Assembly (NCBI GenBank): GCA_900155495.1
Contig: FTLJ01000343.1
Span: forward strand, 1-45,728
Origin: Porogramme epimiltina
Taxonomy: Eukaryota > Basidiomycota > Agaricomycetes > Polyporales > Polyporaceae
Length of the DNA: 45,728 bases
Direction: 5' to 3'
Shown here in pieces: positions 11,667 through 21,907 of the stretch; position 1 is the stretch's first letter, and each line of letters starts with the position of its first letter. A program made the translations under genes and the position numbers. Under the pieces are notes generated by a model. That model searched no databases. It had not been told where the DNA came from and was given only the letters and a program-made list of their open reading frames with translations.

Positions 11667-12389
11667 TCATGCACCTCGGGCGGTGTAGCGCAACTTCTCC
11701 AGCTCTTCTAGATCCCTCTCTCCGTCTCGCATCCACTTCGTGACCAGTGCGACCAGTGCAGTTAGGATCCCCGGCATGCCCCACCATAGTACATCCGCAC
11801 GGCCTCGTCCGAGCACGAGGGCATAGCATGGTCCTACCAATGGAAGGATAATGGCAGCAGGATGAGAGAGTGGCAGAGGCAGCGCCAACGAGGGCGGCAG
11901 AAAGGTATTTAGAGCCAGTTTGCGGTATGAATGGCTTGGCGGGAGGCAGTAGAGGCAGAGGTGAGCGTGTAAAAGGACTTGAAGGAGAGTGAGGGCAGTA
12001 GCAAACGGAACGGGGTCAGGTGGTGTGATGTCCGGAGTCGGGGAGTCTGGGAAAAGCACGGCGAGCGGGGACACCTTCTTCGAGCTGAACAAGTACATTA
12101 CATGGCTAATGTACGGTAAGACGCGATGTGCCGTGTATATTGAGGCAAGACTCACATTAGCACCGACAACCCAATAACGATCTGTAGCCCCGCATGGTAA
12201 ACGATGTTAGAGGTCTGGTCTGCCTTCCGCAGATCATCAATGACCTCCTCTTGCTCTGTAAATCTTTAAGTGGCGGTCCCTCGAGATGTGGCCGAATGTA
12301 TGCGCACCTTGCTCGTCCAATATGGGACCTTCTTGTCCGTCGTCCTCGGAAAACCGGAACGTACTTCTTTGCCTCACAGTTGTTGCCAT
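11667..12389 (-). CDS. Fungal four-TM membrane protein of unknown function
   Basis: Three exons (12389-12308, 12255-12156, 12105-11667) give 206 aa. The N-terminus is soluble and polar (FRFSEDD; an LDEQEQEEV segment predicted helical). It is followed by about four hydrophobic segments: roughly residues 48-68, 87-108, 135-156 and 164-183. The extreme C-terminus reads LEELEKLRYTARGA. The splice joins fall exactly in a helix-like region and restore one continuous frame. I recall similar unnamed proteins in other fungi with an LDEQEQEEV-like start and an ELExLRYxAxGA end, but know of no assigned function. It shares a 285-bp divergent promoter region with RIO1. Confidence 0.72.
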
Positions 12390-12674
12390 GTGAAGTATTG
12401 ACCCTGATGCTGTTGTGAACGATGGGCTGTCCAAGGAGAGGGTGTGGCTCAAGACAAGTAGCGAAAGAAGCTGGGTGTGTGCCGCAGCCCAGTGGGCGGC
12501 GAGACACGAATGCACCAACCTTGAGTGCCACTTTAGATAAGATGGAGAGAACGCCCAAATGATTAGATTAGATCCCTCGAGGGTCCATGATTTTCCATCG
12601 ACGCCCGCTTCAGCCACAACGGCTCTTCGCAGCCTCCTAACTCAACTCCGCACATCCTTTGTCCTTTCAACGTC
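12390..12674. promoter_or_regulatory. Divergent promoter, four-TM gene / RIO1
   Basis: 285 bases separate the two start codons, so both promoters must lie here or overlap. No TATA box is evident. Co-regulation is possible but not shown by any motif I recognise. Confidence 0.45.
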
Positions 12675-15163
12675 ATGCCAGATACGACTATCCACAGTAT
12701 CCAAAACGACGTAGAGGATGGCCAGTTTGACGACGCTCCTGAGGATATTACTGCGCCTCCTTCTACAACCAATCCCCGCCAGGGGCACAATTTTATCGAC
12801 GACGAAGCCTTGCTCGCATGGTCCTCAAGCTCCGATGGAGAGGATGAGAGCGAGCCGGATGAGTTTGCGCAGGAGGAGGACATGCTCGAGGCCGCCGCGT
12901 TCCAGACGCTCCGCGCCGAGGACGAGGACTGGGAGATTGCCGAGCGAGGTGTGTCCGGTTCCGTCCGTCCTCCACCCGACGCTGGTCAGGACGAACCGAC
13001 CACGCAGACTTTACGAAGCAGTACAATCGCCTTCGGCAGCACGTCGCAGTACGCACCGGGGCCGCGTCTGGTGTCGCTTCGGCACTAAACGGGAAGGCCG
13101 CGGTAGCGTCGCTCCCTGCAGTGAACCGCCCTCGCCCGTCGAAACCTACTGCCGTTCCATCGCAGCAGCAAGGTCAACATGCGAAGGATAAGACAGAAAA
13201 CCAGCTCCAGGCGCTCTCAAAATATTCATCACGGCTAAGGAACCTCGATATACCCTATGATCTCGGTGTTGGCGTGAACAGGAAGGGTCCGTCCGCCACC
13301 GCGAATATGAAGGATAAGAGCGATCGCGCGACAAGCGAGCAAGTCCTCGACCCCCGCACGAGGATTATCTTGTTCAAGATGATTGGCCGCGGACTCATCT
13401 ACGAAGTGAATGGGTGCGTGAGCACCGGCAAAGAGGTCAGCAGTCCTGTTCATTTAACCCCAAGTAACCTCCGTTCTCACTCTCACTCATCCAGGCCAAC
13501 GTATACCACGCACTCACACCAGAGCGCCGCCACCTCGCTCTGAAGATCTACAAGACTTCCATTCTGGTCTTTAAAGACCGTGACCGCTATGTCTCTGGGG
13601 AGTTCCGTTTCCGCCGGGGTTATAGGTGCGGCCCGCAGCGCGTCGACGTCTTCCCCATTATGAAACTCAAACCGGACCTTCTCCAGCCGCCATAACCCCC
13701 GCAAAATGGTCCGCGTCTGGGCGGAGAAGGAGATGCGCAACCTGAAGCGACTGCGTGCGGCGGGCATTCGCTGCCCCGAGCCGATCGAGGTCCGCGAGAA
13801 CGTCCTCGTCATGTCCTTCGTCGGTGATAAGGACGGCTGGTAAGTTTTCTTTCTTCTTTCCTCAGCGGGCGTGGGTCCCCGTGCCGGGCGGCGCCAGATT
13901 CGAATCTGACCGGCACTTTGAATTGTGAACCCGCAGGGCATCCCCACGCCTCAAGGACGCGGACATCCCCGAATCCGCGCTCGCAGACCTCTACATCGAG
14001 CTGATGCTCATGACACGCAAGATGTTCGTCGAATGCAGGCTCGTGCACGCCGACTTGTCCGAATACAACATTCTATATCACGTCGACGCGGAAGCAGAAG
14101 CCCCGCAGTCAGAGCCAGCAGCACCCGAGAGTTCTTCGCCTAATGGTTCCGCCTCCGGCAACCCACCATCCTTAGCAGCACCCGCGCCATTGCAGGGCCA
14201 CCTGCACATCATCGACGTCTCGCAGTCCGTCGAACACGATCATCCGCACGCGTTCGACTTCCTCCGCGCCGACTTACGCAACGTCGAGGAGTTTTTCTCC
14301 CGCCGCGGCGTCCACACCGTCGGCCTCCGCCGTGCGTTCGAGTTCGTGACCCGGCCGCCCACCGCCGCTGCCGGTGTCGTCTCCTCGTCCTCCGCCGTCG
14401 ACGAGGCGGACGACGAGCGGCTCCTGCGCGCGTGGATGGACGCGCCGCCATCGACTGACCCGCTCGAGGGCGCGGACGCGGAAGAGGCGGGCGGGGCGAG
14501 CGACGGGCACGAGGACGCGGTCTTCCTCCGGTCGTACATCCCGCGCACGCTCAACGAGGTCTTCGACCCCGAGCGCGACGTCGACGTGCTCGCGCGCGGG
14601 GACGGCGCGCAGCTCATCTACCGCGACACGATCGGCATCGTCGGCCCAGACGCGCGCAAGGCCCCGGCCCCAGCCCCAGCCCCAGGTCCCGGAAGGGCGC
14701 CCGAACAGGACGAGGGGGCGGGCGGGGGCGTGCCGACGGCGAAGGCGAGGAAGGGCGTGTCGTTTGCCGAGGACGAGGAGGCCGCGGAGGGCGGGGAAGC
14801 GGGTGGTGGGAGCGGGGAAGGGGCAGCAGGCAGCGAAGAGGAAGAAGACGACGAGGATGACGAGAGCGAGGACGCGGCTTCCGGGGACGAGGGCGAGGGC
14901 GAGGGCGAGGACGGGCGGCCCAGGGAGAGGAGGCCGCGGGGCCACCGGCACGAGGACAAGGACGCGAAGAAGGTGCGCACGTTTGGCTGGGCCTGGGTGG
15001 GGTCGAGATGGGGCGTCGGGGTGTGGGAGGGGATCGCTGACGCTATGTGACACCGCAGGAGCGCAAAAAGGCTGCAAAGGCGGAGGCCCGCGAGAAGCGC
15101 AAGCACAAGATCCCGAAGGCGGAGAAGAAGCGCAAGGTGAAGGCCACGGCTCGGGGAGGCTAG
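12675..15163 (+). CDS. RIO1: RIO1 atypical serine kinase/ATPase
   Basis: Six exons (12675-12948, 13008-13435, 13495-13625, 13687-13839, 13937-14972, 15059-15163) give 708 aa. Family role: maturation of the small ribosomal subunit by ATPase-driven release from pre-40S particles, plus rDNA and cell-cycle roles in yeast. Motifs seen: RIO P-loop STGKEANVYHA (about 230-240), the ATP lysine in ALKIYKTS (Lys251), the RIO1 segment [12 protein letters not shown], catalytic HADLSEYN (Asp368) and the metal/phospho-acceptor IDVSQSVEH (Asp422). Unusual is a disordered insert of about 37 residues (379-415) between the last two motifs. The N-terminus is acidic; the C-terminal 250 residues are acidic and then strongly basic, fitting nuclear/nucleolar targeting. 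The 97-nt intron 4 carries a hairpin at 13881-13916. Confidence 0.96.
13881..13916 (+). other. Hairpin inside RIO1 intron 4
   Basis: Within the 97-nt intron, GTGCCGG at 13881-13887 pairs with CCGGCAC at 13910-13916. Nested inside is the palindrome CAGATTCGAATCTG. The nested stems give a strong potential RNA hairpin occupying a third of the intron, just before the acceptor. It resembles a tRNA acceptor stem stacked on a T-arm, but spacing and loop size do not fit a real T-arm. Confidence 0.7.
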
Positions 15164-15952
15164 TCGCGCGTACGCGCTCGATGCGGGTGTAAGCTCCGGA
15201 GGCAGGGGCGGAGGCGGGAGTCCGAGACCGTTCACTCTGGGAATTATGGCCCGGAGGGTGGGCAGCGAGCAATTGTGCGGCGTGTTCGAAGATGACTAGA
15301 AGTTGTAGCTCTAGCTGATCTTGATGTTCCGATGTTACTGTACCCGCGAATAGCATGTCTTTGTATAACACTAAGAACGGAAAGGGAATACAGGGCCGGG
15401 TCGGCGGTAACGGTGGCCAGCAGCGAGGCAAAAGGATCCCGTTCCATAACTTAAGTATATACATACATCGCGGAGAAGCTTCGTCCAGCAAGCAGCGACA
15501 GTACGGAAGTACGTGTCTGTGTGAGTGAGGCGGGGCTTTTGGGCGTGCCTGCGCACCGCGCACGCGCCCTTCCATCCGATCGAGACCTCGGAGAGTGCAG
15601 CAGCACAGCGGCCGCAGGCCTTCGACGTCCGTCCGAAACGTGAGGAAGTTCTGGTGGATAAGTGATTGCCTCTATAGTACATCAGCCGTGTGAGATTCTT
15701 CAACGAAAGACAGCCGCGGGCGCCGTGTCAAACAGCGTCCTCGAACGCATTGCGCAACGGGCGGCGCGGGGAGTTGGGAGAGGGAGGGAGGGGATGGGGG
15801 TGGTGAGGCGGGTATATATGTACACGTGTTGTGGCATGCGGGGCGGCGGTCTGCTGGGCGTACAACATCATCTTCATGTTTACATGCGCAATGGGCCGTG
15901 GGGTGTGTGGCAGTCATGTGTAGCATATGGAACAGCGGCGGGCGCCGTCGCG
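15164..15952. other. Convergent intergenic region, nothing recognised
   Basis: 789 bases between the stops of RIO1 (plus) and the MAPKK gene (minus), containing both 3' UTRs. Open frames here are short and lack domain features or good splice joins. No RNA gene was recognised. Confidence 0.5.
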
Positions 15953-17501
15953 CTAGAACGTCGACGCCCATATCTCGAGGTCGATCGTCGCAGTACGCGA
16001 ACGGTCGATCCAAGGATGTTTCTGTGGAAGGAGATAACGTCAGCACCGTACGGTGGAGTACGAGAGGATCGGCGGAGGTGCACGCACGAGGAGGTCCTTC
16101 GGCGTCTTTCGCGCGTCGGGGTCTTTAAGCAAACAGCTATCCACGAAGTCCTCGGCCTCCCTCGGGAAACGACCCTCGGGGGCGAGACGCGGTGCTGGCT
16201 CGTTGACAATGTGCTGGAGGAGTTCGAGGATACTCATCGTCATGCCGCCACCCTGTAAGCTCACGCCCTTGCTCTTCCGCTTCTTCTTCTTGTCCCTCTG
16301 CTCTTTGGTGAGCGTGAGTGGGTTGGGTCGGCTAGGCGAGAGCGTGCCCTCGAAGTCGGAGAGATCCGAGTCGTCCGATGACGACTCGGCGAAGGGGAAC
16401 CGACCGAGCGCGAGCTCAATCAGGGAGATGCCGAGTGACCAGACGTCGGACTTGACTGTGTACTGCGCGCCCTGTATACGTTCCGGCTGTGCAGATTGAT
16501 GCTTAGGCAAACGCTCACTCAATATGATGGTAGGTGGGGGGCTCACACTCATATAGGTTGACGTCCCGACGAACGTATCGGCAATGGAGTTGATAAGTTC
16601 ACCCGACACACCGAAATCGCAAATCTTGATCTGCCCCCGAGAGTTGAAGAGAATGTTTGAGGGTTTGATGTCTGGGGGACGCGTCATGCGCGAGCAACAA
16701 GGGACGAGCGCGAGCACATACCACGGTGGATAATCCGGTGGACATCGTATAGATATGTGAGCCCCTCCAACACAGCGAGCGCTACCTTGCCCACGACATC
16801 GATATCAATAGGACCGATCTTCTTGTAGATACCGTCCAGGGAGCCTTTGTCCATGAATTCCATACAAATGCAGATATTGGGGTCGGATATGAATGCGCCG
16901 TAGAAGGAGATGATATAGTCGGAGTGGCAGTCATGCATGATTTGGAGTTCGCGGAGGATTTGTTTCCTCACGGAGGGCTTAGCGTCGATCAAGACAATCT
17001 AGCAGAGGTTGTCCAGCCCTGAGCGTTGCGACGGAGACGGCGAGCACTCACCTTCTTCGCCATAACGGTCCCAGTGGGAAGATGCTCGACTTTCTTGACG
17101 CTTCCGCCGTTGCCCTGGCCGAGTTCGTGTAGATCCTTAAGGTCCTCATTGCGTAGGTCGTGGTACTTGTTCTCCGAGTTGAGCTCGAGGTTAGCGAGGG
17201 TGGTCGAGAGCGTTGTGTGGTAAGTCATGCGATGCGCGGAGGCGGAGCCTGTGGGTGGCGCCGAACTCGAGCCATTTACGGTCAGAAGGTTGTTGTTGTC
17301 GGTGTCGACGGTCGCAGTGGACGCGGGGGCGACCTTGGGCTTGAGCTGCATCGGGGGCGGCCGCTTCTTGCCTCCACCAGCGGGCATGGGCGCGACGCGG
17401 ATCGGCTCTGGCTGGGGCTGTGGGGGCGGCTGGGTGACATCGAGCTGGAGGGCCTTGAAGTTGCGCTTCTTGCGGACGGGGCCTGCGGGGGCTGAGCTCA
17501 T
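15953..17501 (-). CDS. MAP kinase kinase, Ste7/Fuz7 (MEK) type
   Basis: Five exons (17501-17052, 16998-16722, 16671-16547, 16486-16088, 16021-15953) give 439 aa. Family role: dual-specificity kinase that phosphorylates a Fus3/Kpp2-type MAP kinase, in basidiomycetes usually for mating and filamentation. Motifs in order: a Pro/Gln-rich N-tail with basic KKRN patches (possible MAPK docking), Gly loop [16 protein letters not shown] lysine, HRDIKPSN catalytic loop, [11 protein letters not shown], activation segment SIADTFVGT with Ser/Thr phospho-sites, and MSPERIQG. Between GRFPFA and the helix [14 protein letters not shown] sits a charged insert of about 50 residues (acidic [11 protein letters not shown], then basic KKKKRKSK) in the position of the proline-rich insert of animal MEK1/2. 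The C-terminus KHPWI is coded in a separate last exon. Confidence 0.93.
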
Positions 17502-17831
17502 CGTGAGCTGTAGTCTCGCGACGCGTCAAGGGGATGTGCGGGGAGCGGTGGTCAGCGGGTGGGAGCGCGAGGAGGGCGGTGAGAGGGGAGGGGGACAGCG
17601 ACGGGGCGGGCGAGGAGAGATGCTCGCCGGAGATGGGCGACTTGTTGGACTCGCTTGGACCGACCGCCGCTTGCCCTCGAGTCCGGCGCCTCGCCCCGCC
17701 TGCTTTCCTCCATTACGTAACTCGCGAGCTGCCCCGCGCAGACGCCCGCGCCCCCGCGTCACTCAGACCAGACGGGCACGGTCCGCTCCTTTGTCGTCCT
17801 CGCTGCCAGCGCCGCCTCCCCGCTCGCCGCC
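17502..17831. promoter_or_regulatory. Divergent promoter, MAPKK / oligopeptidase
   Basis: 330 bases between two start codons on opposite strands. The region is G/A-rich on the MAPKK side and C/T-rich on the oligopeptidase side. I recognise no pheromone-response element or TATA box. Confidence 0.45.
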
Positions 17832-20800
17832 ATGAAGTCTCGCTCGGTGTGCACGGTCGCCGTTGCCACCCTGCGCCGCCGCCCGCTCCTCGGGCTCGCC
17901 GCCGGTGTCGGCGCGCTGGCCGCGATCCGCCCGCTGGTCCCAGGCGCGGGCATGCGACTGCTCCAGGTCACGCCTTCGCTGAATGTGGCACGCATCCCCG
18001 CGCGGGCCCTCCAGCCCTCCTATCGATCGCAATCCACGCTCGCAGGGTTGTTCTCACTCTCCCAAGCTGACTCGATAATGGCATCACTGAACCCGCCCCA
18101 GGCTGCCCCCAAGTGGTCCCACACCCCCGACGAGGTCCTCGCTCTCACCAAGGCCGCTATTGACGATGACCGTGCCATCCTCGACAAGGTTGCCGCGCTC
18201 AAGCCGGAAGAGTGCACATTCGAGTCGGTGCGTTCCCCTGTCGGGCTCTGTAGCCCCTGCCTATCTCTCCCACTGATCTGCGGCCGGTCGCACCGTGTTG
18301 TCAGGTGTTCGTAAGTGCTAATTGCTTTCTGACGTTCGTCCGTTGCGGGGTCGGTAACCATCAAGCGCTCAGTTAACCTTGGCCGATGGAGAAACCAAGA
18401 TGGACTCTGTCGTTGAACCCCTCTCCTTCTACCAAAACGTCTCCACCTCCAAGGAGCTCCGTGATGCGTCCAACGAGGCCGAGGTCCTCGTTCGTGACTA
18501 TGGTGTCGAGGCCTCTATGCGTCTCGACGTCTTCCACGCCAAACAAGCTGCGGAGAAGAACATCCAGGCTTCCGGCAAAAAACTCTCCGCCGAGGAACAA
18601 CGTTTGGTCGACAAGATGATTCTGGACGGGAAGCGCGCCGGTCTTACGCTCCCCGATGAGGAGCGCGAGAAATTGACGACGTTGAAAAAGGACCTGTCAC
18701 AAACTTGTCTGGAATTCAGCGTAAGTTTTTCATCATTAATCAAGTCGTTCATCTTAATCAGGCATCGTACAGAAAAACTTCAACGAAGAGAAAGTGAGTT
18801 CAGCTGTTTTCCTTCTGCCCTGTCTATTTGTGATGCGCTGGGACCACCCGTCAATCTTGCCACATAAGCCAATGTCCAATCACACCCCGCATCTACAGGT
18901 GTGATAGGTCCGACCTGTGCTACGCGCTTCGCGTGTTCATGTGTTCAACCCGAACGCGCATTGGTGGGACTGTCGGGTCATTTTTATAAAGCGTCGACAT
19001 CCCCGGCAGGTCGTGGCATTTCGTAGACGGGTGTTTTGTGTCAATGCATATGGCGGGCACGCGCCCATGCTTTTCGCCACTTGACCGTACTTTACGTCTC
19101 GATAGAATCCTAACCTGGAGCATGCATACATAGGGTGTTGTATCGTTCACTCTGGAGGAGCTGAAAGGTGTCCCTGAAGACGTGATTTCGGGATACACGA
19201 AGCGCACCGAAGGTGACAAGGAGGTTTACGATGTCACCTTCAAGACCCCGGACATCTTCCCTCTTGTGAGTTCTTCTCATAACCAATTTCTGCGAAGCAT
19301 TCACATTGGCGCAGTTCAAATTCGCTGAGAACCCAGAGACGAGGCGCCGTGCATATGCCGGATACGAAAGCCGTCTGGCGATTAACAAGTCTGTCATGAG
19401 CAAATTCCTCGATCTGCGCCGCAAGATCGCGAAGCTGCTCGGTTATCCGACATGGGCGGACTACATCACAGAAGTGAAGATGGCGAAGACAGCGAAGGGC
19501 GTGAAGGAGGTTTGTATATGTACCCATTGATAGACTCTGCGCTCACTGATTGTTTATAGTTCCTAGCAGACCTCGAGCAAAAGCTCCGCCCAGTTGGCCT
19601 AAAGGACCGAGAGACGTTGCTCGCGCTCAAAAAAGAGGAGCACGAGCAGAAGGGCCTGCCGTTCGACGGCGAGTTCTACCTTTGGGACTACCGGTACTAC
19701 GATCGCAAGTTTATTGAGCGTAGCCTCGATCTCGATGACATGCTTGTCAAAGAATACTTCCCCGTATCAAAGGTCGTCCCGGCTATCCTTGACATCTATC
19801 AGAACCTGCTCGGAGTGAAATTCGTGGAGGTCAAGGGCGAGACGTGGCATCCGGGTGCGTTGTTCGATCTTGCGTCACAATACTGCCCTGACTTTCGGAT
19901 CTAGAGGTGCAGATGTTCTCGGTCTGGGAAAAAGATGCGAAGGACGAGTCCGGCTTTGTTGGGTATTGTTACCTGGACCTCTTCCCTCGTGGTAAGCTTC
20001 TACAGTCTATGATCGACGTGCTGGACACTCCTCACTCAAAAGCCAATCAACAGAGTCGAAATACTCACATGCCGCCGTGTGGCCTCTACTCTCTGGCTAC
20101 GAGAAAGGAGACGGCGCCCGCAGCTACCCCCTGGCGGCGATGGTCGCGAATCTCGCGAAGCCAACGCCCTCGAAGCCTGCGTTGATGCGCCACGACGATG
20201 TCGTGACCTTCTTCCACGAGATGGGCCACGTCTTCCACGGCCTCCTGAGCAAAACCAAATTCGCACGTTTCCACGGGACGAGCGTCGCACGCGACTTCGT
20301 CGAAGCACCCTCGCAGATGCTCGAGAACTGGTGTTTCGAGCCCAAGGTACTCGAGCTCATGTCAAGCCACTATGAGACGCAGAAACCGCTCGACGCGTCG
20401 CTCATTGACAAGATCATCAAGAGCCGCTACGTGAACGTCGGGCTGTTCTACCTCCGCCAGCTGTTCTTTGCCAACTTCGACCTCAAGGTGCACACGGACC
20501 AGGATGCTGCGGATTACACCGAGCTCTGGAATACGATGCGTGAGGAGATCTCGCTCGTGAAGGGCAAGGATCTCGGCCCGGGCGAAGGATCGTTCAACCA
20601 CATCGCGGGCGGTTACGATGCCGGCTACTACGGGTACATGTACTCGCTCGTGTTTGCGTCGGACATGTACGCGACGGTGTTCAAGAAAGACCCGCTCGAC
20701 CCGGAGCGTGGCCGGCTCTACCGCGAGAAGATCCTCCGCGTCGGCGGGAGCAGGGACGACATCGACTCGCTCAAGGTGAGCACACCTCCGTGCGCCCGCT

Positions 20801-20945
20801 GGGTGCAGTATCATGGCACGCGATGCAGACGGCTGACGATGCGTCCGCTGCCGCCGCCCGCGCATTTTAGGACTTCCTCGGCCGACCGCCCAATGCGGAT
20901 GCCTTCATCAAGGAGCTCTTCGGCAACCAGGCGTCGAACCTGTGA
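17832..20945 (+). CDS. M3A metallo-oligopeptidase (saccharolysin/thimet oligopeptidase)
   Basis: Ten exons (17832-18227, 18305-18310, 18373-18720, 18773-18793, 19134-19265, 19315-19509, 19560-19854, 19905-19991, 20054-20775, 20871-20945) give 758 aa. Family role: zinc endopeptidase that trims peptides in the cytosol and mitochondrial intermembrane space (yeast Prd1). The zinc site is HEMGH (His548, Glu549, His552) with Glu577 as third ligand in DFVEAPSQMLENW. The C-terminal half keeps the family segments YGYMYSLVFASDMY and GSRDDIDSLK. The first 70 residues are Arg-rich and look like a presequence; Met83 (18078) begins the usual cytosolic form, so two start sites could give two locations. Exon 2 is a 6-nt microexon (Val-Phe) and exon 4 is 21 nt, followed by a 340-nt intron. 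Confidence 0.95.
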
Positions 20946-21332
20946 GTCGAAATGGTGTGTCGGGGAGTGGCTGGGACTGCGGTGCGGTGTTGCTGGAAGG
21001 AGACTGGGCTCGGACAGTCGGGGCGACGACGGAGAGGTGCTCATGTATATAGGACACGACCCACTACTTAGCAAATGTAGCACACACTGATCCCCCCTCG
21101 CATTCGCCGACGACGCCGAAAGGACGTTCGTCGCTGGAAGGTCTGGTTTCTAGGTTCCGCTGTGGGTCCGAGAGGATGGTCTCGCCCCCACGACCGGGAT
21201 CAGCTGATCGAGGAGGCAGCTATCGATCCCTACTCCTTACCAGCACCACGACGTCTGTCCTTCTCTGAGCTTGTTGTCCTCGCTGGGCTTGGCAAACACA
21301 CTCCACTCGACCGGCACCCACGGCGCGAAGAC
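20946..21332. other. Intergenic region before UBA-like gene
   Basis: 387 bases. An open frame from 21162 joins in frame to the UBA-like exon at 21333 and could be an N-terminal extension, but its sequence shows no domain. Otherwise this holds the oligopeptidase 3' UTR and the next promoter. Confidence 0.45.
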
Positions 21333-21730
21333 ATGTCGTGGCTGAACCGCTCGTACTCGCGCGAGGACGTCGCGTCCCTACGCGAGCTGGGCATATCAAA
21401 GGAGAAGGCGAAACTCGCGCTCGAGGTACGCAGGCCAGCGAGCCCGCTCTGGAGCGCGTGAGGCCGCCGAGCTGAAGCTGGCGTTTGGGTTTTGTAGCGT
21501 TCGGGCGGACAATTGGACGCAGCCGCGGAACTTGTACGTGCCCCTCTCCCCTGCCTGTCCATCCCAAGCCATTGCGCCCGCTTCTGCAGGCGGCAACCGC
21601 GCTCTTGGCAACACTGCTTTACGTGACGGCCCCGTCCTCGAGCTCGCCGTCGGCGTCGACGTGCCCTGCCCTGGCCTGCCCTCATCTTGTCTGCTTAGAC
21701 GCACCTACACCCCTGAACCGCGTCCAGTGA
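21333..21730 (+). CDS. Small UBA-like domain protein, 3' end uncertain
   Basis: Exons 21333-21425 and 21498-21533 join in phase to a UBA-like three-helix pattern: DVASLRELGISKEKAKLALE, then RSGGQLDAAAEL. Such domains bind ubiquitin or partner helices. A third exon at 21590-21730, after a typical 56-nt intron, closes the frame with a hydrophobic, then Ser/Pro-rich tail (90 aa in all). A rival acceptor near 21766 (CTGAC branch, pyrimidine tract) would instead attach AFSFEAAAKAE, which resembles the usual UBA ending. In that case the 3' end lies within about 140 bases of the next start codon. Translation could also begin at 21162. I recognise no named orthologue. Confidence 0.45.
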
Positions 21731-21907
21731 CCACGGACTGACCACCACCTTTCGTCCTTGCGCAGGCGTTCTCGTTTGAAGCAGCCGCCAAGGCCGAGGT
21801 GAGCCTCTCCATCCCCGCACGCACTTTCCTTCCCCACACCTTCCATCCCGTCCCTTCTGCTCCCCTCCCCTCCCCGCTCCCCCACGCCACCTCCGACACC
21901 ACCGTAA

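Noticed and set aside
13881..13916. tRNA in the RIO1 intron
   Set aside because: An acceptor-like stem and TTCGAA are present, but there is no D-arm, no anticodon arm and no 7-nt T-loop; only a hairpin is supported.
14274..15575. 433-codon antisense open frame over RIO1
   Set aside because: Low-complexity Arg/Leu/Pro product opposite the acidic repeats of RIO1; no motif or splice support.
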